Shown here: in pieces, positions 1-7,145 of the stretch
How the letters are laid out: the number at the start of each line of letters is the position of its first letter
Position numbering within the stretch: position 1 is the first letter of the stretch
NCBI RefSeq assembly: GCF_003386195.1
Contig: NZ_QRDX01000010.1
Span: 1-64,000 of the forward strand
DNA length: 64,000 nucleotides
Source of the DNA: Seonamhaeicola aphaedonensis
GTDB lineage: Bacteria > Bacteroidota > Bacteroidia > Flavobacteriales > Flavobacteriaceae
Direction of reading: 5' to 3'
The notes under the pieces: generated by a model
The model's input: only the letters and a program-made list of their open reading frames with translations
Database searches by the model: none
What the model was told of the DNA's origin: nothing
Position numbers and translations under genes: made by a program

Positions 1-66
1 CCTCATCATCCTTCTCCTGACCTTGAAAACCGTAACGGTAGCTATCACTGGAACCGTGACGATTAG
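1..66 (+). CDS. 3' end of an unidentified gene (partial)
   Basis: Frame 1 is open from the first base to a TAG at 64-66 and encodes about 21 residues ending in NGSYHWNRDD. A gene entering from the left on the plus strand is the simplest reading, because an AT-rich non-coding stretch begins straight after it. Too little remains to assign a family. It may be the last gene of a transfer or backbone operon of the mobile element. Confidence 0.4.
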   Translation, partial: PHHPSPDLENRNGSYHWNRDD

Positions 67-264
67 GCTGCAGCATTCCGAAAGGATAGTAATCAAAATG
101 TCCGAAACATTAGTATTTATAAGAACGTATCATAAATTTTAAAACAATAAAATATACCTTTTTGGGGTATATATCCTTTTTTTTAACTTATTAAAAAGAC
201 TGTTTTATGATATAAATATAACAATTTTTTATGGGATTTTACCTATAAATAATTTGAGCGGTTT

Positions 265-290
265 ATATAGCTTGTATGCTATATTTTTTT
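265..290 (+). terminator. predicted intrinsic terminator
   Basis: Seven-base-pair stem (ATATAGC / GCTATAT) with a six-base loop, followed directly by a run of T. It lies in the 340-bp gap (67-406) between the partial gene at the left edge and the YwqK-like gene. I see no gene in that gap. Confidence 0.5.
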
Positions 291-406
291 GATACTGATA
301 ATAATGAATCTCCACTACAAGTTAGGTGCAAATCCCTTATTGATGTTTTAAGTTTTGGGTTAACTTTATCCTTATTGAACAAAAATATCTATTCATTACA
401 TTACAG

Positions 407-1198
407 ATGAGAACTTCCTTTATTTTGATTGCCATAGTCATATGTCTTGCATTCAATACAGATGTACAAAAACGGATAGTGCGCCAAAACGGATTCGATA
501 CGGAATGTTATATTTCATCCAAGAAATTAAATCGTTTTGATGCCAATAAAACCTATTTTTGGTTTAAATCGGGTGGCATACACCAATCCCTTGGAAATGT
601 GGGCGGTAGCGTTTTACACGAATCTTACCAAAAATATTATCGATCCAACCAGCTTGCAGAAAAAGGGACTTTTATTTTTGGGCTAAAGACAGGAGTCTGG
701 AAAATATGGAACGAAAATGGGCAATTACTGTTGGAAGAACACTGGAATGAAGGCTTAAGGAATGGCAAATCCATTACTTATGATAACAAAGGCAAATTGG
801 CTGCTATTGGGAATTACAGAAATAATACAAAGGTTGGCAGATGGATAAACTATAAAACAAAGGATACAACATACCATAAAAAGGATAGCATCTATACCGA
901 AAAACCCAGGAGTATTATCCATGAACTTTTAAGAAAAAAAGATTCCTTAGAAAAAGCTGGTATAAAGCATGAAAAATTACTTAAAAAGCGGAATGATTCC
1001 ATTAAAAAAGCTAAGATTAAGTCCAAAAAACGCTATTTAAAACGACAGGATTCCATCCAAAAATCCCAAAAGATATTGGACAGACGCCTTGAGAAAATAC
1101 AGGATTCCATTAACAGGGCTAACAAAAAGCAAAATAGAGCTACCGAAGAAAACAGCGACAAAGGCTTCTTTAAAAAGTTGTTCAAAAAAGAGCAATAG
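407..1198 (+). CDS. YwqK/MORN-repeat-like exported protein with a basic 18-residue repeat tail
   Basis: 263 residues. A hydrophobic N-terminus (about residues 4-17) looks like an export signal or membrane anchor. The middle (about 85-150) has the G-x-W-x-x-[WY]-x-x-x-G-x-L pattern of MORN/YwqK repeats, a family often labelled as an antitoxin in Bacteroidota. The C-terminal third is almost all Lys/Arg with a repeat unit beginning D-S-[IL] spaced every 18 residues (DSLEKAG, DSIKKA, DSIQKS, DSINRA). An 18-residue period equals five helical turns, so a long charged helix with DS[IL] on one face is likely. The gene points away from the mob operon and its stop lies 31 bp from the stop of the coupling-protein gene. 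The function is not known. A cell-envelope role in conjugation is only a guess from position. Confidence 0.65.
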   Translation: MRTSFILIAIVICLAFNTDVQKRIVRQNGFDTECYISSKKLNRFDANKTYFWFKSGGIHQSLGNVGGSVLHESYQKYYRSNQLAEKGTFIFGLKTGVWKIWNENGQLLLEEHWNEGLRNGKSITYDNKGKLAAIGNYRNNTKVGRWINYKTKDTTYHKKDSIYTEKPRSIIHELLRKKDSLEKAGIKHEKLLKKRNDSIKKAKIKSKKRYLKRQDSIQKSQKILDRRLEKIQDSINRANKKQNRATEENSDKGFFKKLFKKEQ

Positions 1199-1229
1199 GA
1201 AGCCTATTCTTTTCAAAACATATTTAAAG

Positions 1230-2813
1230 CTACTTAAATATTGATTTTATCTCATCATGTATTTTGGCAAAATTCTTTTCCAGGTCTTGGGGAGTTAAAG
1301 CAGTTGGAGCGGGCAACCCTCTTTGTATTTTAGGCCGTTTAAATTGTACCTTTCTGTCCTTACCATCTGCAAACACCACAAATTCGCCCTGTTTCAGCCT
1401 AAAAAAGATTTCTGCCCTACGCTTGGGCACTTCCCGCTCCCCCTTGGTTACCCGGGCTTCCCATGATAGCCCCGTTCCCTTGCTCACGCTCCTTGTTGGG
1501 TTTTTTATGATCTCAAAAAAGCGTTCGTAATATTTTGCAGTGTCGGGATCGTTTACTTTGCCGAAAAACTGGTAGGACAGGTTGCTCAATATGGCTTTGC
1601 TCGCCTTTTCACCATACAGCATATCATTCTGTATCTTGTCCTGCATCACATAAACGGTAGCAATATCATAGCTCCGTAGTGTTGCCGGTATACGATGCAT
1701 GTTTGGCAGCCTTATTGTCGGTGCTTCTTCCAACAGTACAAATGAGGGCAATTGGTTCCGTTCGCTCATTTGTTTGGTAATGGTGTGTATGATGGTGGCT
1801 ATGACCGGAGATAATGAGGCATCCTTCTTCGGATTATTGACAATGGCTATCACCGACGGGTTTTTCGAATTGTTGATATTAAGCGGTATATCATCTGCAG
1901 AAAGTACCATGAATATCTTTTGCGTACTGATCTTTTTAAAGGCATTGGCCAGGGTACTTTTCACCCCTGCTGTTTGGCGTTCTGATCCTACACCACTGAT
2001 AAAGGCATCGGCCATGGACTTGGAAGTTAGGTTACCCTTTAGAAATTTTATTAACCCTTTGGTGTTTACCTCTTGGTACAAGGCTATCAAATGGGGGATG
2101 GTGCAATAATCGGGGTAATCTGTTTTTAAACGCCATATAAGTCCACTTATAAGTCCTTCCACTGCATCCTTAAAAAACCGTGAGGTACTGTTGTCATCAG
2201 ATTCCTTGGTCTCCAATAGGTTTTCTAGAAGCACCCTGGATACTTCATAGACACTTTCTTCATCTGGTAGGTATTTTGGTGCTATGGGATTTACCCTACT
2301 ATAGATGGGATCGAACGACACAATGTGGAACTGGTTCCCCCCGTTTTGGAACATGGGATAGGCCATTTCGGTAATCTCAAAATTTTTGTAGTCATGTATT
2401 ACCCCACTGAACTTGTGTTTCTTAAAATGTGCCATCAAATTGTAGATGACGCTTTCGGTCTTGCCACTTCCTGCGGAGGCTATTACCGATATGCCTCTTC
2501 TAATGTTTTCTAAGATTAATTTATTACCCTTGGTCCTCATGGTTACTTTATGTTCTTTTCTGGTGGCTTGACCATTGGCATTTCCACAATAGGCGTAAAT
2601 GACCACATTTATAAATTGTAATGGTAAGACCATGAGCATCATGGCTTTTAATATGGATTGAAATCCTACGCTATGGTTCACGATAATCGTAGCTATAATC
2701 AAGCTTAACAGTATCATTAAAAACCCCTGTCGGATATATTTATTGGCAATATAGGAGATAAGTCCTCCCAAGCTCCAGGATGCTATCAGTGTATATATTG
2801 GTATATCTGTCAT
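1230..2813 (-). CDS. mobC: VirD4/TraG-family conjugative coupling protein (MobC-like)
   Basis: 527 residues. The N-terminal ~80 residues are hydrophobic with several candidate membrane spans. A Walker A motif (ASAGSGKTE) follows near residue 115, and a Walker B-like strand (SFVLLEEAPT) near residue 360. This is the type IV coupling protein family, an inner-membrane ATPase that passes the relaxase-DNA complex to the secretion channel. It is the last gene of the minus-strand run mobA-mobB-mobC (11 bp after mobB), matching the MobABC order of Bacteroides conjugative transposons. It lacks a long C-terminal extension, which suits the short MobC type. Family assignment is firm; the symbol follows CTnDOT usage. 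Confidence 0.88.
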   Translation of the reverse strand: MTDIPIYTLIASWSLGGLISYIANKYIRQGFLMILLSLIIATIIVNHSVGFQSILKAMMLMVLPLQFINVVIYAYCGNANGQATRKEHKVTMRTKGNKLILENIRRGISVIASAGSGKTESVIYNLMAHFKKHKFSGVIHDYKNFEITEMAYPMFQNGGNQFHIVSFDPIYSRVNPIAPKYLPDEESVYEVSRVLLENLLETKESDDNSTSRFFKDAVEGLISGLIWRLKTDYPDYCTIPHLIALYQEVNTKGLIKFLKGNLTSKSMADAFISGVGSERQTAGVKSTLANAFKKISTQKIFMVLSADDIPLNINNSKNPSVIAIVNNPKKDASLSPVIATIIHTITKQMSERNQLPSFVLLEEAPTIRLPNMHRIPATLRSYDIATVYVMQDKIQNDMLYGEKASKAILSNLSYQFFGKVNDPDTAKYYERFFEIIKNPTRSVSKGTGLSWEARVTKGEREVPKRRAEIFFRLKQGEFVVFADGKDRKVQFKRPKIQRGLPAPTALTPQDLEKNFAKIHDEIKSIFK

Positions 2814-2824
2814 AATGCTATGGT

Positions 2825-3844
2825 TTAAATGCCTATAGAACCTGAACTGATGGCGGTTTCCACACCTCTTTTGAGCTTCATTAGGGCTTTATAGGCCAGT
2901 TGTACTTTATTTGTTGGTATGGTCGCTACTTTTACACCTGCTTTGTACAGCGATTTGAGTGCAGCCTGTTTCTCCGTTGTTGGCAACCCTGCCAGCATGG
3001 CTAAAAACCGCTTGGGGTCTTTGTCCAAAACGTTCCTCGCTTTATAGCTTTCCATAAAATTCCGTTTATAGTTAAAGGTCCTATCAAAGGTCTTTTCTGC
3101 GGCTTCATAAAATTTGTCCCTGTTAAAGCCTTGTTTTATAGTTTTTCCATTCAAAATGGTCTCGGCTTCTTTATGTTGTGATAAAGGGGATAGTTTAAAG
3201 GTATTGGTAACGTCCTTATGGCTTACGATGATATGGACATGGTTTTGCATACCTTCTTTGTTCATATCTCTTACAATGCGTTTACCATTTATTTTATGTG
3301 GAGCGTCGCGTTCCAAACGCTCTATTTCTTTTTTAATGGTCTTAATTTGTCCTTTTGATTTACCTTGTTCTATATGTCGCATTTCTTTTTTGAGCTCCAG
3401 TATTTTTGTGGCATAGGGTTGGTTTTCTCTAATTTCCCTGTCCGTTCCCTTATAGGTGCGCTCTTTTTCTATTTTGGCATAGTATTTTATATCGTTTACC
3501 GTGACGGTTTTATTCCTGTAAAACGAAGCGGCATAATCCTTCATTATCTCTCGGACGTACTGGCGCAGTTTTTCGGGATCGTTGTTAATGGCCTTTAGCT
3601 CGCTTTGGGAAGGGCTGACCACCATGGAATAGAATTTGGGATCTTTTTTGTTGAGTTTGGTAGTATTGCTGTCTATTTCCGTGATAACTTCTTCGGCGTT
3701 GATCCGGTCGTTGTTTTGGTCAAAGAAATATTCTTGTTGCTCCAGGTTTTGTTCCTGATTCTCTTTTTCAAGGTAGTTGACAAAATCACGGACGCTCCCA
3801 CTGAAGTTTTCTCCCTGGTGCTGTTTGCTGATGGCTATATACAT
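2825..3844 (-). CDS. mobB: MobB-type relaxase (DUF5712 family)
   Basis: 339 residues. The start (MYIAISKQHQGEN) and the FYSMVVSPSQ stretch near residue 72 match the DUF5712/MobB relaxases of Bacteroidota elements. The H-x-H-x-x-V motif in MQNHVHIIVSHKD (near residue 207) is the expected metal-binding histidine pair of a rolling-circle-type relaxase. The protein would nick DNA at oriT and lead the strand into the recipient. Its start lies four bases after the stop of the upstream mobilization gene, so the two are probably translated from one mRNA. The catalytic tyrosine cannot be fixed by eye. Confidence 0.85.
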   Translation of the reverse strand: MYIAISKQHQGENFSGSVRDFVNYLEKENQEQNLEQQEYFFDQNNDRINAEEVITEIDSNTTKLNKKDPKFYSMVVSPSQSELKAINNDPEKLRQYVREIMKDYAASFYRNKTVTVNDIKYYAKIEKERTYKGTDREIRENQPYATKILELKKEMRHIEQGKSKGQIKTIKKEIERLERDAPHKINGKRIVRDMNKEGMQNHVHIIVSHKDVTNTFKLSPLSQHKEAETILNGKTIKQGFNRDKFYEAAEKTFDRTFNYKRNFMESYKARNVLDKDPKRFLAMLAGLPTTEKQAALKSLYKAGVKVATIPTNKVQLAYKALMKLKRGVETAISSGSIGI

Positions 3845-3848
3845 AAGT

Positions 3849-4433
3849 TTACGAGTTTTTTATGGTGCGTTTATATTTTTCAAGTTCTTCGGGCGTTATT
3901 TCCAGTTTCAGATAGCCTTTCCCAAAAGGGCTATTGACCGTTTTTACTTTGCCCAGCACATAGCCAAAGTCCGCCCTTAGCCTTGCCATGTTTTCTTCCA
4001 GACGTTCATACCTAATTTTGGGGACTGTGTACTCTTCCATCAGTTTCTCCTCTCCTGCTTCAACGTGCTCAAATTTCTTTTCTATGAATTCCAAATGCTC
4101 GCCCAAATAATCATCGTCGTCTTCATGCTCCAATTGCTGCTCGAACAGGGCTTGTAGCATAGCTGCCGTTGGCAGGGTCTGACTTTGTTCTATGCTCTTT
4201 ATTATGGCTATGGCATTATTTATCCGTTTTTTGATGCGTATTTCTATGGCTCTTAAGTTACCATCGATGGAATCCGTCGGGGACAGTTCATGGATCTCAA
4301 AAAAATCCAACATAGCCAATAATCCCATGGACTGGGATTTTGAAATTACCTTGCAATATGCCCTGAACTTTTTGGCTACTGAAGATTTGATTTTCAAGCC
4401 TTCAAACTGTTCTTTTTCGTATCCTTTATCCAT
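3849..4433 (-). CDS. BfmA/BtgA-family mobilization protein (MobA-like accessory)
   Basis: About 194 residues from the ATG at 4433 (MDKGYEKEQFEGLKIKSS). An in-frame ATG at 4451 would add six residues. The first 60 residues resemble the small DNA-binding mobilization proteins BfmA/BtgA of Bacteroides elements, which bind oriT and assist the relaxase. The C-terminal part is helical and charged. It heads the mob operon, with the hairpin-rich region 4452-4750 directly upstream. That is where an oriT would be expected. Confidence 0.78.
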   Translation of the reverse strand: MDKGYEKEQFEGLKIKSSVAKKFRAYCKVISKSQSMGLLAMLDFFEIHELSPTDSIDGNLRAIEIRIKKRINNAIAIIKSIEQSQTLPTAAMLQALFEQQLEHEDDDDYLGEHLEFIEKKFEHVEAGEEKLMEEYTVPKIRYERLEENMARLRADFGYVLGKVKTVNSPFGKGYLKLEITPEELEKYKRTIKNS

Positions 4434-4451
4434 TTTTTCATAAAAAATCAA

Positions 4452-4750
4452 CGGTTTTACTGGGCTGAGCGGATTTTTTCATAAAAAACCTCTTTTATCC
4501 CTTTTTGCAAAAACTCTACAAACCCTTATAAACAGGGGTTTTACGAAGTAAATGAGATTTGTAGCGGTGTGACAACACGCTACCCTCTTGCTTATCATTT
4601 TTCGTCCCGCAGGGACAAAAATTTTCAAACAACCTGATTAAAAATCAGATTGCATTTTTTTAAGCTTCCTGCTTCTTTTAAAGGTATTGTTTTGATCGTT
4701 AACCATGAAACGTGGTTTGTTGCCAAATGAACCGTTTTGGGTTCATTCTG
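4452..4750. other. candidate origin of transfer and mob-operon promoter region
   Basis: No open gene. At least three inverted repeats are visible: 4561-4583 (arms GTAGCG-TGT with one unpaired base), about 4597-4621 (GTCCC GCA GGGAC flanked by T and A runs) and 4727-4747 (AATGAACC / GGTTCATT, five-base loop). Also CTGATT AAA AATCAG near 4641-4655. Clustered inverted repeats beside the relaxase and accessory genes are typical of oriT. I cannot point to the nick site. Confidence 0.45.
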
Positions 4751-4810
4751 TATGATTTGCAAGTGAAAAGGACAATAGAACGTCAGATTTGGGCTTATGA
4801 AAAGAAAAAA

Positions 4811-4834
4811 CCTTTGACTTTTTTATCAAAGGTC
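4811..4834 (-). terminator. predicted intrinsic terminator after the small gene at 4856-5053
   Basis: Stem ACCTTTGA / TCAAAGGT with an eight-base loop. Read on the minus strand it is followed by a T run (4806-4810 is all A on the plus strand). It separates the ssb/JAB side from the mob operon. Confidence 0.6.
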
Positions 4835-4855
4835 TTTTATGCTTGGTCTTAAATT

Positions 4856-5053
4856 TTAGATTTTGAAAACATATTTGTAATTGTACAAATTCCGTATGGC
4901 TTCTTCTTCCAATAAGGTATGGTAATTTGTATAGTGTTTCTTGGCATAGTTCTTAAGCTGTTCCCCAAATCGCTTTTCTACATCTTTTTTGGACATGCTA
5001 AGTAATCGTTCTTGGGTGGCTTCATCGAGGTTGTTATAATTTAATTGTATCAT
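4856..5053 (-). CDS. small hypothetical protein of the mobile element
   Basis: 65 residues, starting MIQLNYNNLDEATQERL and rich in Leu, Lys, Glu and Tyr, probably all-helical. No family recognised. It sits 17 bp after the JAB-domain gene on the same strand and is followed by a terminator hairpin, so it should be the last gene of that unit. The phrase LLSMSKKDVEKRFGEQL suggests a small soluble regulatory or accessory protein, but nothing more specific can be said. Confidence 0.6.
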   Translation of the reverse strand: MIQLNYNNLDEATQERLLSMSKKDVEKRFGEQLKNYAKKHYTNYHTLLEEEAIRNLYNYKYVFKI

Positions 5054-5070
5054 TGTTCTATTGTTTTAAA

Positions 5071-5520
5071 TTATAGATCCCCGTTATCTGCAAAGCTGTA
5101 GTACTCTCCATTGGGTGCCAGTATCAAATGGTCCAAAACCTTTATATCGAAAAACTCGGCTGCTTTTTTGATTTTTTCCGTTATCTGTATATCGGCATGG
5201 CTCGGTTTTAGTTTATGTGATGGGTGATTGTGTGAAAGAACCAGTCCTACACTTAATGATTTTAAAACTACCGCAAACAGGATTCTTAAATCTACCAACG
5301 TACCTGTTATGCTTCCTGTGGACAGTTCATAGATGCCCTTTACCTTATTACTATTGTTTAACAATAGTATTTTAAAGGTTTCCTGCAATTCTATGGTGTC
5401 CTTATTCCAGTGCTTAAACAGTAATTCGGCAGTATCCTTTGAGCATGTTATTTTGGGTGAGTTTAATGTACTTACCTTTTCTTTGTAACTGATTTTTATT
5501 TCGCTAACTTTGTTCTTCAT
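5071..5520 (-). CDS. JAB/MPN-domain protein of the RadC-like family
   Basis: 149 residues from the ATG at 5520. An in-frame ATG at 5580 would place the start inside a terminator hairpin, so the shorter form is preferred. The JAMM signature H-x-H-P-S-x-x-x-x-P-S-x-x-D is intact (SHNHPSHKLKPSHAD, near residue 95-110), with the upstream Glu expected in LQETFKILLL. RadC-like JAB proteins are common beside ssb and parB in Bacteroidota mobile elements, as anti-restriction or repair-like accessory genes; their reaction is not established. The N-terminal helix-hairpin-helix part found in chromosomal RadC is absent. Confidence 0.85.
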   Translation of the reverse strand: MKNKVSEIKISYKEKVSTLNSPKITCSKDTAELLFKHWNKDTIELQETFKILLLNNSNKVKGIYELSTGSITGTLVDLRILFAVVLKSLSVGLVLSHNHPSHKLKPSHADIQITEKIKKAAEFFDIKVLDHLILAPNGEYYSFADNGDL

Positions 5521-5548
5521 TGTTTTCTTATTTAGAGTGAATGATGAA

Positions 5549-5591
5549 AAAGAGGGCAGTAATATTTTAGAGATATGCATACGCCCTCTTT
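5549..5591 (-). terminator. predicted terminator downstream of ssb
   Basis: Arms AAAGAGGGC and GCCCTCTTT separated by 25 bases. On the minus strand the stem ends in a T run. It lies between ssb and the JAB gene and supports the shorter JAB start. Confidence 0.45.
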
Positions 5592-5601
5592 ATTTTTTAT
5601 T

Positions 5602-5940
5602 CTAATTGTTATTTCCTAACAATAGGATTTCCGATACGATGACCTCGGTCACATAGCGTTTGTTGCCGTCCTTATCGTCATAGGCTCTCGTGCTCAGTTT
5701 GCCCTCTACGGCAATTTCCTTGCCCTTGGTAACATACTTTTCTATAATATCGGCTGTTTTTCCCCAGGCGATAATGGTATGCCAATTGGTGTCGGTTTGT
5801 TTTTCGCCCTGTCCGTTCTTATAATGTTCATTGGTCGCCAATGACAATCGGGCTACTTTCTTTCCGTTTTCAAGGTTGGTAATGGTAGGCTCTAGTCCTA
5901 CGTTTCCGATCAGCTGTACTTTGTTCTTTAATGTACTCAT
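5602..5940 (-). CDS. ssb: single-stranded DNA-binding protein of the element
   Basis: 112 residues with a single OB fold: MSTLKNKVQLIGNVG at the start, the W-H-x-I-x-x-W-G-K motif (NWHTIIAWGKTADI) in the middle, and the KGK-x-x-x-x-EGKL strand. This is a bacterial SSB that coats single-stranded DNA during transfer and re-synthesis. It stops right after the OB fold (EILLLGNNN) and has no acidic DDDLPF-like tail, so it probably cannot recruit the host SSB interactome. A short form like this is common in plasmid and ICE SSBs of this phylum. It is followed by its own terminator. Confidence 0.92.
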   Translation of the reverse strand: MSTLKNKVQLIGNVGLEPTITNLENGKKVARLSLATNEHYKNGQGEKQTDTNWHTIIAWGKTADIIEKYVTKGKEIAVEGKLSTRAYDDKDGNKRYVTEVIVSEILLLGNNN

Positions 5941-6140
5941 GATAAAAGATTTTTAAATGTCCACCCTTTGGCAGACGGGTTAATAATTTCCCTTTCTCGA
6001 TTTAGGTTGCTCTAAATTTTAAGGGGTGCGTTGTATGATTTCTTTCGTGCGTAGCACAATAAACGAAGTGGGTTTTGTCAAGACTTTTAGGGAAAAATCA
6101 GGAGTGTCTGCAACGTCGTTTTTACCGAAGGGCTAAAAAC

Positions 6141-6166
6141 AAGGTAGTAGATACCTTATTTTTTTC
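6141..6166 (+). terminator. terminator-like hairpin in the non-coding region
   Basis: Stem AAGGTA / TACCTT with a five-base loop, followed by ATTTTTTTT. It points rightwards although no plus-strand gene precedes it. This suggests a short plus-strand transcript starting after about 6000. Confidence 0.4.
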
Positions 6167-6272
6167 TAAAACCTGTCTTGGTCTTGACAAGTTCCATAGG
6201 GCATTAGCAGGTTCTTTTAAGCCCGTCCGCAAGGGAGCATACGGGAAGTTAAGCGAACGCAGTGGATGGGGC

Positions 6273-6300
6273 TTAACCTGCCTGCCGGCAGGCAGGTTAA
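6273..6300. repeat. 28-bp perfect palindrome with CTGCCGGCAG core
   Basis: TTAACCTGCCTGCC is followed by its exact reverse complement. A related 24-bp palindrome with the same CTGCCGGCAG core lies at 43,111-43,134 on the chromosome. This suggests a dispersed REP-like repeat of the genome rather than an element-specific site. Confidence 0.7.
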
Positions 6301-6378
6301 GAAATGCTTATGCACTGCCTGTTTTTCGATGCCCCGAAAAACAACGAAAGGCTTCTTTTATTATAAAACCCCTTAAAA

Positions 6379-6390
6379 TTGTCTAGACAA
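6379..6390. promoter_or_regulatory. palindrome TTGTCTAGACAA (possible ParB or regulator site)
   Basis: A 12-bp perfect palindrome. Its half TTGTC recurs in TTGTCAAGAC (6075) and, inverted, in GTCTTGACAA (6181). Three related half-sites within 320 bp beside a parB gene could be a partition or regulatory site, but no binding evidence exists. Confidence 0.3.
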
Positions 6391-6497
6391 AATCCGGATG
6401 TCCCAGCATTACCCGGCAAAACCCCAAGATGGTTTTGCCGATAGTGCGGTCAAGGATATTCGGGTTTTGGCTTTCCGATTTCCTTTAAATCTTGTAA

Positions 6498-7058
6498 TCA
6501 GTGGAATAGACATTTTTGTTCTGTCTCTGGAGTTTCTAGTTTCTTTGGTTTATCGTTTTTCATGGATGCTTTTAATGCTTTGCGCCGTTTTTCATAGATC
6601 CAAAGTCTCAGTCGTTTTAATAAGACTTGTTCATAGTCCGATAGTGTTTTTGGTGCTATGCCTTCCATAGCTTCTATCATAGCTTTTTTCTTATTTTCAC
6701 TATTGAATTGCGTAGCATATTGCAGTCCGCACCAGGTATAGATATTGCACCATTCTGAGGACATAGGGGCTTCGAAGGTTCTTGGCATCATATAGGCCAC
6801 TGTTTCCGTAATGGATGCCATTTTCTCTCCTTTCATAAGGCATAGCATTCGGCTTATGGTGATTCTTTCCAATAAATCTTTTGGTATGGCATCTTGCCAT
6901 GCTGTATTGTATATGATAATTGGACTGGTTAGGGCATCCATGAATTCAAATACAAAATCAGATTTTGCTTTTTTGGTATTGGTTTTAATGTTTTTTTGAT
7001 TTTGAACAGGATCTATATCAAAACCAAAATCCAGTTGTAATAGTTTAGGGTTTTCCAT
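6498..7058 (-). CDS. conserved hypothetical protein of Bacteroidota mobile elements
   Basis: 186 residues, no family named. An N-terminal ~40 residues rich in Gln/Asn/Lys is followed by a compact helical region with Trp and Cys (SSEWCNIYTWCGLQY near residue 100) and a basic C-terminal tail. No signal peptide or membrane span. It lies 87 bp after parB on the same strand, with a terminator hairpin between them, so it probably has its own promoter. Its place between ssb and parB suggests a role in maintenance or replication of the element. That is inference only. Confidence 0.65.
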   Translation of the reverse strand: MENPKLLQLDFGFDIDPVQNQKNIKTNTKKAKSDFVFEFMDALTSPIIIYNTAWQDAIPKDLLERITISRMLCLMKGEKMASITETVAYMMPRTFEAPMSSEWCNIYTWCGLQYATQFNSENKKKAMIEAMEGIAPKTLSDYEQVLLKRLRLWIYEKRRKALKASMKNDKPKKLETPETEQKCLFH

Positions 7059-7102
7059 GATGGTATTTTTTAATTTTATTTAGAAATGTTTTTTAAATGA
7101 AA

Positions 7103-7131
7103 AAGAGGAATCCGTAAACTGGACTCCTCTT
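7103..7131 (-). terminator. predicted intrinsic terminator of parB
   Basis: Stem AAGAGGAATCC / GGACTCCTCTT (one mismatch) with a seven-base loop, followed on the minus strand by TTTTT. It begins 14 bp after the parB stop. Confidence 0.65.
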
Positions 7132-7145
7132 CGGTTAAACAGAGA

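Larger units (their letters stand above)
5941..6497. other. structured non-coding region between ssb and the 6498 gene
   Basis: 557 bp with open frames but no coding character that I trust. It holds a 10-bp inverted pair TTGTCAAGAC (6075-6084) and GTCTTGACAA (6181-6190), a plus-strand terminator-like hairpin (6141-6166), nested pairings around 6212-6275 (TAAGCCC...GGGCTTA enclosing CCCGT...ACGGG), a 28-bp perfect palindrome (6273-6300) and the palindrome TTGTCTAGACAA (6379-6390). It could hold a regulatory RNA, a partition site for the adjacent ParB, or an origin. Confidence 0.5.

Noticed and set aside
6075-6670. Two plus-strand open frames of 103 and 90 codons around the ssb-parB gap
   Set aside because: The first runs through hairpins, a terminator and a 28-bp palindrome. 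The second overlaps the real minus-strand gene at 6498-7058. Neither has protein-like sequence.
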